Source of the DNA: Halichoerus grypus | Taxonomy: Eukaryota; Chordata; Mammalia; Carnivora; Phocidae | Direction of reading: 5' to 3' | Assembly (NCBI RefSeq): GCF_964656455.1 | Contig: NC_135715.1 | Coordinates: forward strand, 164,950,437 to 165,014,436 | Length of the DNA: 64,000 nucleotides | Part shown: piece by piece, positions 1 through 12,689 of the stretch | How the letters are laid out: each line of letters starts with the position of its first letter | How positions within the stretch are numbered: the stretch's first letter is position 1 | Notes under the pieces: model-generated | Database searches by the model: none | Told to the model about the DNA's origin: nothing | Seen by the model: only the letters and a program-made list of their open reading frames with translations | Translations under genes and position numbers: made by a program

Positions 1-720
1 TAAATGAGAGGTCCTTGAAACTGTCTTTTCTGTCTTGTTCACTATGCTGGCTTAATTCAGTATCTTCATCGCTGAGCTAATTGGAGTTAGGATGTTATTT
101 CTTCTACTTTGGAAGAGATATAAAGTGGCTGGAAAATGATTCAGAATTAACATAAACTAAATTAAATAGCATAGTTTCTGCAGGAAACTATGCTATCTTA
201 TAGCAAACCCAATTCTCATAATCATCTTTTGGTCATATAAACTTTTCAGATCATGGTAAGGTCATAGGCCTTGGAGCTCAAAGGAGCTCAGTTATAATTT
301 AGTTAGGAAACCAACCTGTTTTAGAGCATGGTAATGTGGTCACATTGGAGAGCTTTTTTTGTAGCTATTTAGCAGCTACTAAAACACAATGAAAATATGA
401 TGGATATATAATGTGAGATTCTTGAAAGGGGGACCTATGTTTATTCTTTACGTGCCTCATACATTAGTATTTGCTAAATGTAAAGGAGTTTCCCATATCT
501 ATCCCCTTTCATTTATCAATTACCTGAATAGATGGTGTGATTTAAAAGATATTGAAAGGTCTACTTGCTCCCCCAATTTTTGCCGCTCCAGTTTGGCATG
601 GTACCTGAAATTTTCACAGTGATAACCGTTCCATTCCACTAAGTCATTTTCTGGAAAGTCTCTGGGAATATGCAGGTGTTAGTACTTCTGCTTGGAACCT
701 ACTGCCTTTATCTCCGTAGT
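1..720. other. unique AT-rich sequence, no gene
   Basis: No recognisable coding exon, RNA gene or repeat family is visible. Open frames here are short (the longest is 69 codons at 413-622) and have no family resemblance. Confidence 0.5.
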
Positions 721-733
721 AAAATTGCTCATT

Positions 734-1204
734 CTTCTTCTCTCACTCTCAAATAAATAAATTAATTAATTAAAAAAAAAGATTTTTGTTTATTTATTTG
801 AAAGAGAGTGAATGAGAGAAAGAGCACAAGTGGGGGAAGGGGCAGAGGGAGAGGGAGAAGCAGACTCCCCACTGAGCAGGGAGCCTGACGCGGAGCTCGA
901 TCCCAGGACCCTGAGATCATGACCTGAGCCAAAGGCAGACGCTTAACTGACTGAGGAACCCAGGTGCCCCAATAAATAAAAATCTTAAAAACAAAAGTGG
1001 GGGGGTTGCCTGGGTGGCTCAGTCGGTTGGGTGTCCGACTCTTGATTTTGACTCAGGTCATGATCTCAGGATTGTGAGATTGAGCCCTGCATAGGTCTCC
1101 CTGCTCAGCAGGGAGTCTCCTTCTCCCTCTCCCTCTGCCTCTCTCCCCAGCTTGTACTCTCTCTGTCTCTCAAATAAATAAATAAATAAAATCTTTTTAA
1201 AAAG
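734..1204. repeat. composite Can-SINE block inside one target duplication
   Basis: The block is flanked by ttgctcatt at 725-733 and 1205-1213, each preceded by an A-rich run. Inside are three parts: a plus-strand SINE tail only (about 734-780, CTCAAATAAATAAATTAATT then A9), a minus-strand Can-SINE (about 781-971, ending in the reversed head gaacccaggtgcccc), and a complete plus-strand Can-SINE (about 1004-1200). The A-rich stretch 972-1003 resembles a SINE tail resumed after interruption. The order suggests later SINEs landed in the A-rich tail of an earlier one. Confidence 0.75.
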
Positions 1205-1213
1205 TTGCTCATT

Positions 1214-4200
1214 ATTCTTGATACTACTCTCAGTTCACCCCTTCAAAACTTCCCTATCTCCTTCTTCAGAACCTCCATAACACATTGTATATTTAACCAG
1301 ATGGTGGTTGTTGCTGCCTCTGGTATGGCCCCCACCAACCTTGAAATAGGATTTAGTTATTCTTCACATTTCCCCAAAGGATATCTATACCATACAGATA
1401 AGATATCTTACTCAGGATTTCATGGGGTAAACTGAGGAACACATTTACATATTTTAATTGTATTTCACATTTAATTGTCCATTAGGCACCTCTTTACAAG
1501 GCTCTCTTCTTGGCTCCAACTAATGTGTCCTTCTGTCTCTCTCTTGGTTCTTTCTTTTCTCTCCTGTCCTCCCTGCCCTCTTCTCTCTTCCTCTTTTTTT
1601 TAATCCTTCTCCCAAATCTAGTCTCCTATGGCTCTGCTCTCTACTCTCTAGGTCTTTATTTCCTTCTAGAATACAGAGCAGAATAGTTTGTTTTAGCTGC
1701 TCTAAAACTTTCAGAAACATTCTCACTCTTTGCTCCAATTAACAAGCAACAGACTCTTAGTTACCCAATTGCAGTGTACTTAGAAGTCAAGACATGATTA
1801 TAGATAAGTTTCTTCCCTGTTGTCTTTGCAATATGTTAGAACCCTTATTGTAATGAATTATTGTTGGTTATGTGTTTCTTCTTCCTCACTGCTCAAGACT
1901 GTGGGAAGGAAGCATGCTTGCATTCATAGTTTTAGTCATCACAATCTTACAACTTGTCTTGCACGTTGTGCGACTACTTATTGACTGTGGACAGCTACAA
2001 ATGCCCTGAATCAGTTAGGATTGGATTCATCTGCATATAACTGATAAACTCCAAATATCAGTGGCTTAAAAATACACAGAATTCTATTCTTCCCTCATGT
2101 GGGAGAAGTCTGGAGTAGGCATGCTAGGGCTAGTGTGGGGAAGTCTCAGACTTCAGGGTCCTAGGCTGCGTCCACCTGTCTACTTCATCATCCTAGTGCA
2201 TGGCTTCTATCTTTCAGGACACCTCATGGACAAGGTGGCTGCCAGAGCTCTAGTCACCCTATTTTAGTTGCAAAGCCAAAGAAGGAAGCAAAGTGAAAAA
2301 GTCAATCAGGGGCTTATTTTAAGGAGTCTTCTACGACTCAGCTTCTTTTGAGGTATTTTTTCTAATGGGCCCACTTGATACTTCTTGTATCTCATTGGTT
2401 AGAACTTAGTTATATGGTCATCCTATCTGCACGGAAGGCTGGGGAACGTGGTCTTTATTTCAGGCAGCTATGTGCTTAGCTGAAGATTGGAGTCTCTGCC
2501 AAAGAAGAAGCTAAGAATAGCTGTTCAGAATGTTACTAGCTGTCCCTGCCCCATCCCTCTGTACTGTCTTTTTGGTATTCCTTCTCACATGACCTGTCTG
2601 GGAAACATGGGGCTTGGGATAGCTTGATGAGAAGAAAACCATATAACACACATAAGTCTTCAGATGCCACATGGAAACCAAAAACCAATTGAAGTCCATG
2701 TCTTTTAAATATGCTCCACCTCCTTCATGGAGAGTTTTCCTGTCCTGTTCCTTCCTGCCTGTGATCACCCCATACGCCCCTGGTGCTTGATCTCTCCCTC
2801 TTTCTCAGCCTTATACTTGGCTTCTTGCTCTTCAGAGACATGCTTTGTTTTTCCTCCATTGGCCTGTCCTCAGCTCTCACTGTCTTGTATTCCCCACAGT
2901 TACTTTGAAATTGGCTCCTCTGAAATTTTAGTTTTGGTGGTGGGGTTGAGGATGGGACACAGTGAGCAGGGTTATAAGTGGGAATATTTTTGTCTTTTCT
3001 CTCTGAGTTACCTCTACAATCATATCTGTCCTTGTTTCCAAAAATTTTTTTATGTTGTGTTTTCTTAAGAGTCTCTTTATTCACCAGACTTGGCTTGAAC
3101 TTGGCCTCACAGCAGACCCAAGCATTTCCCTTAATTGTCTTTTGTTACAATCGAATGAATGAATGATTCTCCTTTTACTGTCTAGCAGAAATTCTTCATT
3201 TCAGACCGGTTGGTATTTTTGACTTTTCCTTCCCTCATTTCCCATCCTCAATCAATCCCACTAGCTTTTGGAATCTTTCCTGCTTTTATGGTCTCTTCCT
3301 ACTTCCCCTCCCATTTGTGCCCATTCTTTCAAATTCTTACCCAGCTCATCAATTGTAGCTCAGTAACAACTGAGTATTCTATGCTGCCTTCCCTGATTAT
3401 ATCTTCCCACTTTGATCTCTTCCATATTTAAATACTTTTAGCATTCTGTTTCACATACTCAAACAGTATACCATTTTGTATTATTTTCTAATATTTTTTG
3501 TATTATTTTAGGCACTGTGTCATTCGTTCATTCATTCATTCATTTAAATTCGCTCAGTATCTAAGGCAGTATTGGGAAGGTTGTTGGCATTATATAAATA
3601 TCTGTTTCCTTGGCAAATGAACAGAGTGAATATGACTGATATGTACACATAGAGTAGAGAGCAGAGAAACATTTTTGCTGCAGTGTATGATGGTCCTGTT
3701 GACATTCCCAAACAATTAAAAAGTTCATATGGAAACTTGCTTGTCAGTAGCAGAACTTTTGAGACCTAAGTGAACTCTATTCAGGATGCTAAGAAGTGGA
3801 AACTATAACTCCACTTACAATAGTGTTTTATATTCAATAACCAGACTAATTTTCAACTATGCTTTTCATAATTTAGTATATCCTTAGCATTTTAAAAGGG
3901 AGATTCACAGGCTTTGAGAAGAATCCTCCCACTAGCTTCTGATGTCTGATCAGAGAGGTAAAAATTGTATACTTTCTCATAAAATAGCCACTATTGTCAG
4001 ACTATGATCTTCATGAGATAATTTAAATGAGCTTTAAGATACAGAACTATCAAATCTTAAATGAAAATATCGTTCTATTCCCTCCTCACATCCACATCAA
4101 GTTGCCTCTGTCATGTTTCTGAAGGCTCCAGAAGTGCCATTGTTTGAAAAAAAATTAGTCAGAGTCTCACTTTTCCATCATAGAAAGTTCAAAATGTTTC

Positions 4201-5184
4201 AATGGGAATGGAAGAATGAAGAATAGTCTAGTAGAGAGTGATAATCAAAGAGGTTGGGTTATAATTATAAGACTCTTATTGAGTACTGCTCTATCCCAAG
4301 AATGATCTATTATTGACTTCTCAGAATGTTCCTGGATTCTTAAAAATTATGTATCAGTTCTCTTTGTTTTACATTTCTTTTACATTTATCTCCACAAATC
4401 TGTTATCCTTAAAAAGGCCAGCTGCCTATTTCAAAAGTATGCTTTCATTTGTCACACTGTTATCACTTTTTCCCTGCTCCTAATTTAAGACAACCATTGA
4501 GTTTCCTTCTCAGACATCTTGGGCACTTTGATTATAAGCAGGTTGGGAATGCAGTGAAGTATTCCTGAGAATATGGGAGCAATCTAATCTGCGTAATAAT
4601 GGAAGAAATGTTATCATCTTATAACAAGCCACCAACACTTCTATTCTCATAAAGATTCATTAGGGGTTTTGGGATTAATTGTTAAGATTGGAGGTTGGTG
4701 GAGAGGGAGGCACACACGATGTCACATAAAAGTCTTCCGATCCAACCTTAAAGACATATGTTTTTGGTTCTTTGAGAAAATAACCTATAAACAAAGAGTC
4801 AGATGACACTTGAATGAATCATAGAGAAGGGCCATAATCCTCATGATAAGATTCCCCTTAGCCATTGTGAAAGGAATGGCAAAGGCAATACAGTAGCAAT
4901 GGATGAGGGGTGGTGGTTGTAGAAGCTGCACCTGCTAGCTATGATTACCCCGTGGTAGAGCAGAGAGCTGGTGCTCCTGGTGCTACAGAAGCAAGAGAGC
5001 TGTACTAGCCTCCCAAGGGAAAATCCAAACCACCAGATTCCATCTTGCCAACAGGGAAGATTAGGGACCCATAAGAACCCTGAACATCTGTTTGAGATGA
5101 GCAACTCTGGGGTCTCCTCCATTGGCCCAGAATTTCCAGAATGTTCAAGAATATTAAGAAATAAGACTTACCCACCATTTCCTC
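1214..5184. other. non-coding stretch, mostly unique
   Basis: No gene is recognised. 2,010-2,420 resembles a dispersed repeat ('cagtggcttaaa' followed by a GA-rich end), but I cannot name the family. 3,527-3,545 is a short (CATT)n run. Two overlapping open frames at 2,725-3,084 (minus, 119 codons) and 2,727-3,068 (plus, 113 codons) lie on opposite strands of the same DNA. They show no domain and are treated as chance. Confidence 0.45.
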
Positions 5185-5330
5185 ATAATAACAAGACCAA
5201 CAATAACGATCCTGATGACGAGAGTAGCTAATACACTGTGCTTACTGCTGAGCACTCTGCTGGGCACTGTGCTAAGGGCTTCACATATATATTAACTCAT
5301 CCCTGCTATTACTCCCCTTTCCTCTCAGCC
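5185..5330 (-). repeat. MIR-type SINE fragment
   Basis: The segment reads ...gctgagcactctgctgggcactgtgctaagg... and then ttcacatatatattaactcat, the usual reverse complement of the MIR 3' half (size and copy-number statistics motif). It is diverged, as expected for an ancient SINE. Confidence 0.65.
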
Positions 5331-6037
5331 CCCCAAAGGCACTTGTTGACCACTGCCAGTCTCAAGACCTGGGGGTGGGGGCGCACTGAGGGCTGTGTGG
5401 GGAGTGGAGACCCATGATGGAGAGCAAGCCTGTGGATTAGGTCTTTCTTCCTTTGAATCCATACTTTCTGCTAAATTTTGAGAATTGCTAAAAAAACTAT
5501 TTTGTTCAATTCTTCTCTCTTTATGCTAAATTAGAAAGTAATTTTCATTTGGAATGGCATTTCTAGGTCCCAGTGGGGAGCAAGTAGGATAACGAAGCGG
5601 TGCTGGGCAGTTAAAGCTTGTACTACACATGATTTATGCATTGGTAGTTTTCCAGAAGAGCAACAGGGTTAGATGAGGTCCATAAAAGGAAGCAGACAAA
5701 TTATGCTTCTAGGGCTATAGGTAGAGTTTTCAATAGTAGCTGACTATTTCTGCTTTTATTCCTGTCTTAGAAAAAACTTTTTTTTTTTTTTTAAGTGAAA
5801 TTTTCCCCACAGGCTCCTGGGCAATTATCCATTGCTATTTGGTTAAGTGTGACCCTTAGTATACTTTGGCAAGAAAAGCGATTTTTGTATTTCACAATTT
5901 TGACACAGTATAGGTCATTGCCTCCCTGGTATTTGACAATCAAAATAATGGTCAAAAAACCTTTTTCGTCAATGTAATAAAAATTCGATTTGGCATTAGG
6001 GGAAAGCCAATTATACTCTGTGGAAAATTAACTGAAG
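5331..6037. other. unique sequence, nothing recognised
   Basis: AT-rich sequence with a T-run at about 5,780. No coding or repeat family was identified. Confidence 0.4.
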
Positions 6038-6047
6038 AAATTGATTG

Positions 6048-6252
6048 CTTTTTTAAAAGATTTTATTTATTTCTTTGAGAGAGAGAGAGAGAGAGCGCGA
6101 GCATGAGTTGGGGGGAGGGCAGAAGGAGAGGGACAGGCAGACTCCCTGCTGAGTGGGGAACCCATCAGTCGCGGGGCTCAATCCCAGGACCCTGAGATCA
6201 TGACCTGAGCCAAAGTCAGATGCTTAACTGACTGAGCCACTCAGGCGCCCCA
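6048..6252 (-). repeat. Can-SINE (tRNA-Lys derived)
   Basis: Reverse-oriented SINE: T-rich tail, (GA)n region, then ...cagactccctgctgagtgggg... and a reversed tRNA-like head ending caggcgcccc. It is flanked by a perfect 10-bp duplication aaattgattg (6,038-6,047 and 6,253-6,262). Confidence 0.95.
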
Positions 6253-6262
6253 AAATTGATTG

Positions 6263-7480
6263 TTTTCTTGAAGGTGTCTGACACTCCTTAGCTCTGATAT
6301 ATCCTTAAATGAAACTGACAATTTGAAGGATGTAGAGCAGATTCTGTAGCAGTAGGGGCAGAGCAAGAACAAGGTAGCTGGTTGTAAAAATAATTTCCAA
6401 TTTTTATGAAAAGCATCACATATGCTATAACCGATTTAGACAGATGCGTAAGAGATGGATAGATAGAGCAAATTACTATAGATGTGAAGAATAAGCCAAA
6501 TTAGGTAAAGCTACATGAACTAAGCATTCTTTTTTTTTTTTTTTTGATGATCACTATTGTTTTGATTTTTTTTTTTTTTTGATGGTGATGATTATTCTTT
6601 TTGGTCGAAATTGTTGCTGTAGTGGATAATTAGAGTTAATACATCCAAGACTCAAGGTTTAGATTAATACACTTTGTGCATTTGAATTTAAAAGGCAAGT
6701 TTTCATGACTTTAAAATAGAGATTTAAGTTCTAATTATTTGTGACAATTTAAAAAGATTCATAAAAGTTACAGTTCTTATCAAGTGAAAGGGAACTCTAG
6801 TGCTATAGCGACTATTTTTAGGTTCTAAAATGGTCTTGAGGGAAATTTGTTCTAAGGCTGTATGGACTATCAGAAAGGTATTAAAGCTATCTGGAACAGG
6901 TGAATGAGCACAACAATTAGAAGTCAGAGTGAGCATGGCTGATTTTTGCAATCAGAAACAAAATAAGGGAAGTTTGGTTTTTTTAAAAGACAAAGGCTTG
7001 ACTATGAAAAATACCTATTTGCATGCTTCTGGCTACTCTAATATTCATGTACTTGACGTTTCTGCATAATGTAACTTTATGTGGACAGAAAACAGCCTCA
7101 AGGGACTTCAGATGCTGCAGTTATTTCCAACCAAACACAGCAGACACTGTGTGATGCTCGACTGTGGTACAGAGGGAACTATCCCTCCAAGTTCCCTTCA
7201 ACTCATGATGTATTCGTAACGTTTTTACGACCAAGAGGGACCTTGCTTCTTTCCTGGTTGTCGGCTGGCTGAGTCTCCTTCATGAAGCCTTCCTCTAGTT
7301 TTTACCAGGGTCCTGTCATTTATACCTGGGCTGCCAAAAGCCCACCTAACCAGGTCTAGAAATGAGCCAGACTTACCTTTATAAGATGGAGATCAGACCA
7401 TGTCATTTCCTCATTGAAAAACCAGCAGCATCCAGTCTCATATGCTCCTGGTAAAGGGGTAAACTGGTACATGTCTTCTG
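6263..7480. other. unique sequence, nothing recognised
   Basis: Contains two poly(T) runs near 6,531-6,580 separated by a short GATGATCAC-type spacer. No exon, RNA gene or named repeat is visible. Confidence 0.4.
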
Positions 7481-7830
7481 GAAAAGGGTTTGCCAACATT
7501 TATTAAGAATTTTAAAACTATATCTGTCTTTTGACTCAACAGTTCTGTTTCTTAGCATCCATCGTCAGCAGTAGTCCTAAGCAAGGTGCTTTGCAAGCAG
7601 AGATGTTTAATGCAGCGTTATTTAAGATAATAAAAAATTGGAAACAAACAATGTACTTACACATAGGGAGGGAGTTAAGTAGCCCATGCTGTACCCAGTC
7701 AAGGAAATATATTTTAGCAACTAAAAATACTTAATTGCATTATTTTATGGCATGGGAAAGTGCTCATGCGATATGTCCAGCAAACACATGAAAATCCAAA
7801 AACATAAAATGCAGAGAAAATGCTGAAAGC
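7481..7830 (+). repeat. old L1 3'-end fragment
   Basis: Contains the degenerate series seen in mammalian L1M 3' ends: a 'gactcaacagttctgtttctta' type phrase, then 'ttggaaacaaacaatgta', then an A-rich stretch with 'gaaagtgctca'. Subfamily is not assignable by eye. Confidence 0.5.
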
Positions 7831-8913
7831 TTCCCTCCCCTCCTCCCATTTCTACCACGGCACCCTGAAGTCAGGTTCAGAAGTGGTGTCCCCGGGAGGG
7901 TAATAAACTTCATGTTGCCTTTGACCACTGCCAGAAGCTAGTCTTGGAAACATGCTAAGAAAATGATTTGATATAATAGAAAAGAAAGCAGCATTTCAAT
8001 GCTTTGCTATTGCTTTGTGGAACAGAATGTGGCCATCAGGAAGCAAGTGGCTGGGATGCCTGAAAAACATGCAGAAGTGTTCCAGTTAAGCACCAGGAGT
8101 CCTCTGGGAAGGGACTGAAGCAGGGAGGTAAGAAATTGGGTGAGGAGGTTGATATTGCTTTGCATAATAAGATAAAATATTATCTTCAATATATGTGGGG
8201 ACCATGTTAACTCACAGTTAGGAAATGTTTCTCTAAATCCTTGGTGTGAACTGAGACAGTACTCTAACTGAGAATTTTTCTTTGTCTCCGTGGGAGTGTG
8301 TGTGTGTGTGCATTTGACTCATTGGTTACCTGCTGAATCTATCAGGAAGGAAGAACACCCGTATTTTTACGTCGCAATGGTAGAAGGACTCCTTTCTATC
8401 TTTTATGGACTATTATTCTAGCCTGAGAAACTCAGGCTTTGGGAAGAGCCCTAACACTGCCTAAGGCAGGAAGGAGGTGGAAGGCAGGGGTTTGGTTCTG
8501 TACACAGACTCATTTGGTGGTGACGGCTCCCTGTCCTTGGACTACTGGAGCACTCACGTCTGGTGAGTGCTTTGCATTTTCTCTTTTGTTCTGCATTCCC
8601 TTCCGTTACCTCTCATCTTCCAGAAAGCCTGGTATTCTCTTCCAGCCTTGTGTGGTACTGTTGAGGGGAGATTAAGGGCACTCTGGGACCCTTTCTACCT
8701 CACCCTTCTAATGAGGTCAGTGGCACAAATAGCAGCGTTGTCGAGGGAAAGACACTAGGTGTGACTTCCAGACACTGGCAGCGGAGGATGGGCCATGGCC
8801 AGAGCAGAGCTGAGAATGGGAAGTAGTACTCCATAGGGACAGGGGGGCTGCCAAATAGGTGGCTCCCAAGTGCACTGAGACCATAAGCTTCTCCTCCAAA
8901 TAGGTTACAGAGG
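7831..8913. other. unique sequence with short (GT)n
   Basis: A (GT) run occurs at about 8,296-8,312. Several 60-93 codon frames occur on both strands between 8,439 and 8,981 and overlap one another. None shows a known domain. Confidence 0.4.
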
Positions 8914-9085
8914 TTCCTCCACTGTCCACTGGAACCACCTGGGAACTTTTGTAAGTCACTGCTACCTGAGCTCCACCTCATAATAATTGAATCTAAATCT
9001 CTAGGGGTGGGGTCTGGGCATCAGTGTTCTGTAAGAGCTCTCCAGGTGATCCTGATGTGTAGCCAGCTTGAAACCACTACCTCAT
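8914..9085. repeat. MER5A-like (hAT-Charlie) non-autonomous DNA transposon
   Basis: The ends are inverted versions of a GTTCTCAAC-like terminus: a left 'ccactggaaccacctggga' arm and a right 'ccaggtgatcctgatgtgtagcc' arm. The core 'aatctctaggggtggggtctgggcatcag' pattern is typical of MER5A. Confidence 0.8.
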
Positions 9086-9299
9086 AGAAGGTGATCCAGA
9101 ATGGGAGAGGCTGACCTTCTTATAAATACATCCTATCAATCTCAAGAGCAACATTGCAAAAAACTTGAGAACATTAAAAAGTCTGGAAGGAAATACAGAC
9201 AGTTGTCACAATGGTAATTATGTCTATAAAGTCTGGGGACACTGAATTAGCAAATATGGAATTGCTGCTCCTGGGAGAAATATGTACTTATATATACTC

Positions 9300-9505
9300 A
9301 CATAGATTATGATCTTAAATCCTAAAAACAAGTGATCCTGGTAGATTCTATTTTCTTTATTTTACAAAAGAGAAAAAACAAGGTTCAGAGGTGTTAAGTG
9401 ACTTGCCTGAGACCATTCCAGTAACAGGTGCCAGAGCTGAGATTCAAACCCGGTCCAGCTGAGCCGAGCTAGAGCTTCTTGCACTACACTATACTGCCCC
9501 CTACC
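9300..9505 (-). repeat. MIR SINE
   Basis: Contains the MIR reverse-strand landmarks: tattttacaaaagag, ggttcagaggtgttaagtga, cttgcctgag, gattcaaaccc, and a tail with gcactacactatactgc. Confidence 0.88.
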
Positions 9506-10698
9506 GACTCCATCCTCTGGTCATCTCAGCATGAGAGCTGAAACAAGCAGAGCGTGGCTTTGTTCAGACTCGAATTTTCCATTGCCGTGTGCATTTCCAC
9601 AAGTATTGATTTTGGAGTTACAAATAAATTTTAGGGAGTAGGTGAATATGCAAATACGGAATCTGCTAATGATGAAGATCAGCTGTATATACTAATATTG
9701 ACAGCAATTATATATAGACAGAATTAAGTGAATTTTTCTTCTTCATTTCTCTATTTTTCTAAAATTCCTTTAATGTGTATGTGTTACTTTTATAAGAAAA
9801 AAGGTAAAAAAACAAACTAAAAATCTTTTCCATGACATCCGTCTGCTTATAGCCGCATTTCTTCTCAAAGGATGGCTTTGCCATATTTACATCAAATCAC
9901 TTTAAGTGCTAATTGAAAAGGTATATTTCTCTTCCTCCCCTTTCAAAACTACTACAATAGAATTTGTAAGGAACCCATGAATCTGCAATTGGCAAATTCC
10001 TCCCGATTACTCTTAGGTATACTAGTGTTAAAAAAAAATTTGCTATTTGCAGTCTCCAGAGAGTGAGGATGAAGTAAGGGTATTCCAGATACAGTGGCTG
10101 AAAGAAATAACCACTCACAAACCATTGCTGGAAGAACTACAGAAGGATACACTTCACTGTAAGAAAGGAATTAAACCTAGAAGAAAGGATTGGGGTGCAG
10201 GAGACAATAGTGAGCAAAACAATTGGTAAGCATATGGTAAATCTGAATCATTGTCTATAGCAAACAAAACAAAATAAAAGGGGGGTGATTAAAATGAGGG
10301 GAAGTTAAATTAAAATAAAAGACCACCATAACATGGAAAAAGAGGATGTATGATTGGTGTTAAACCATTCTGAAATCTTTATAGAGTCTGAGAGAAGAAA
10401 GGAGATACTGATTAAACTTTTGTTGGACGCATATAAGCATGGCCTAAAGATAACTAAGAAGAGAATAAAACTATAAAGTATAATTTTGAAATCAGCAGGA
10501 AAAAAATTTAAAACTGTGATAACCATAAAAGAAAGGAAATACAAAGAAGCAAAGAAGCAAAGACAGGAGGAGAGAATGTTTCAAACAAAGAGAATGTGTG
10601 GGCAATGGAACAGAAGTGAAGATATTCTATTGTCAGATCTGAAATTTGATTTTACTCTACTTAAATGCTAATAACTAAGTCTATTATGGATTCATGGA
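9506..10698. other. unique sequence, nothing recognised
   Basis: AT-rich. 10,486-10,671 has an A-rich open frame (61 codons) of lysine-rich low-complexity composition, with no recognisable family. Confidence 0.4.
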
Positions 10699-11096
10699 TG
10701 TTGGCAGAAGACACAAGATTCTTGGATAAGATACAAAAGACTTTATTACTCACAGCCTGGCAAGTAGCATAAGCATCAATCAGCATGATTATGTCAGTTC
10801 CCTGGTTTCCTAAGCCCCATGACAGTGACATGGAGCACCCACAAGGATGTTTGCAAGCACAGCAGGTTGTCACAGGAGAGAACACTGAACTGGGGAGCCT
10901 GTTCTTTTATAGCAAGCAGTAAACAAGCTTGCTCTTTGTCCCAGAGGGAGACATTGCCTCATCTCCAAAGGTTGCTTGCTGCAGACACAACTCTGAGAAA
11001 TGGTCCTGGTAAAGATCAGTCAGGGCTTTGCATTCTTGGGACACCCAGCAAGATATTTAGGAGCACAAGAGACCCATGGAGGAATAGCTCTCAACA
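10699..11096 (-). repeat. probable solo LTR of an ERV
   Basis: Read on the minus strand, this 398-bp unit starts TGTTGAGAGC and ends TGCCAACA, the TG...CA form of a retroviral LTR. Internally it has a TATA-like 'gctataaaagaa' near its middle and an 'aataaag' polyadenylation signal about 40 bp before the end, in the right order for U3-R-U5. The flanks are catgga and catata, which agree at only 4 of 6 positions, so a target duplication is not clear. No internal retroviral sequence adjoins it, so it looks like a recombined solo LTR. It is unlike the 300-bp LTR at 56,823. Confidence 0.7.
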
Positions 11097-11262
11097 CATA
11101 TAAGTGAGAATCTGGGAGTCAATTGTTTTGCTGGACCATATGGTGCACTGGGTTGGAGATAAGGAAAGGGAATGAGGAAGGAGTGGGGAGAAGTAAAATA
11201 ATTAGAAGTCCCACTGCTAAGGGCCTCTGTATGACTGCTGTAACAAAAATACCAAAGACTAG

Positions 11263-11462
11263 GGGCGCTTGGGTGACTTACTCGTTAAGGGTCTGCCTTT
11301 GGCTCAGGTCATGGTCCCAGGGTCCTGGGATCGAGCCCCACATTGAGCTCCCTGCTCGGCAGGAAGCCTGCTTCTCCCTCTCCCACTCCCCCTGCTTGTG
11401 TTCCCTCTCTCGCTGTCAAATAAATAAGTAAATAAATAAATCTTTAATAAAAAAATATTTAA
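11263..11462 (+). repeat. Can-SINE
   Basis: Forward SINE head 'ggggcgcttgggtgactta', body 'ctccctgctcggcaggaagc', and tail AAATAAATAAGTAAATAAAT. It is flanked by a perfect 18-bp duplication aaaaataccaaagactag (11,245-11,262 and 11,463-11,480). Confidence 0.97.
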
Positions 11463-11480
11463 AAAAATACCAAAGACTAG

Positions 11481-11825
11481 GTGATGGAAATAGCAAACAT
11501 TAACTTCTCAGAGTTCTGAGGCTGAGAAGTCCAAGATCAAGGCACCAGCAGGACTTAAATAGCATTTTAATAAAGAACATAAATTTGTAGAAAAGTGTTA
11601 AAAAAGAAAAGGACTTTGAAATCTTCTAGGGGGAGGCAAATTGTGGAAAGGTGAATATATGGAGAAAACTAATGGAAGATGAGGGTTATTTCACCAAGGT
11701 TTTAGCAAGGTATGTAGGTTTTTCTTGTGCCATCTCTGGACTGATAAAGAGTATAGAGTGGACTCCAGTGATTAAGAATGGTACTGCCCTTCCTGGTAGA
11801 GAGGGGGAGGCCAGAGAGGTTTATT
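11481..11825. other. old unassigned repeat plus unique sequence
   Basis: The target of the preceding SINE (about 11,215-11,245 joined to 11,481-11,570) carries 'agttctgaggctgagaagtc' and 'caagatcaaggcaccagca', a very common mammalian dispersed repeat whose family I cannot name with confidence. The rest shows no gene. Confidence 0.4.
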
Positions 11826-11940
11826 TTTTAAAGACTTTTTTACATTTTTAAGTATTTTCTATACCCAATGTGGGGCTCAAACTTACAACCCCGAGATTAA
11901 GAGACACATGCTCCTCCGGCTGAGCCAGCCAGGCGCCCCA
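11826..11940 (-). repeat. older short Can-SINE
   Basis: Short subtype: 'cccaatgtggggctcaaac' followed by 'gagattaagagacacatgctc' and the reversed head 'gagccagccaggcgcccca'. It lacks the long pyrimidine-rich body of the younger copies. Confidence 0.85.
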
Positions 11941-12077
11941 GAGAATTTTTCTTCTATTGTGTCTATTTCTTCTCAGTTGTTTTCAGCTCAAAATAATCCT
12001 TATGCCACAGTGGCATATTTTGGGGTGTGATACTCTGAAGCCCTTCAACCACTACATTCATGCATTATGTACATTTA

Positions 12078-12196
12078 TTTATTTTATAAAGATTTTTTAT
12101 TTTTAAGTAATCTCTACACCCAACATGGAGCTTCAACTCACAACCTTGAGATCAAGAGTCATATGCTCTGCTGACTGAGCCAGCCAGGCGCCCTGT
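12078..12196 (-). repeat. older short Can-SINE
   Basis: Same short subtype as the copy at 11,826. It is flanked by the 14-bp duplication attatgtacattta (12,064-12,077 and 12,197-12,210). Confidence 0.92.
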
Positions 12197-12689
12197 ATTA
12201 TGTACATTTAAAAACATACATGAAAATAGATTGAAGAAAGATGAGGTAAAATATATAAATATATATTCAATGTTAGTTCTAATATTTTCTTCCCATTTCA
12301 CACTAGATTGTTTTATGTACCCTTGGTAGATATAACTCAATTTGGAGACCACTGCAGTTTAGCATAGGTACCTTTGGAAATGTGTCTGTGATATCATGAT
12401 TTATTTTCCATGGTCTACTTACCAGCAATTGGGCTTTCTTATCAAAAAATCCTGCAGTGAACATTCTTGGACAGAAATCCTTGTTTAATTGTTTGACTAT
12501 GTCTGTAAAGTGAATTTTTTGTAGTAGTAATGTTGAATCAAATGGCATATGCATTTTACATTTTGGTAGATGCTCTCAAATTGCCCTACAAAAAAGCTAC
12601 ACTGATTCACATTCCAAATGATAGTCTATAAGGGCCTCTTTCCCACACTACCTATAAAACTAGGTATTAATCTTTAAAATTTTGTCCAA

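Noticed and set aside
2725..3084. 119-codon minus frame opposite a 113-codon plus frame
   Set aside because: Both strands are open over the same DNA with no domain, splice sites or family; a chance result of composition.
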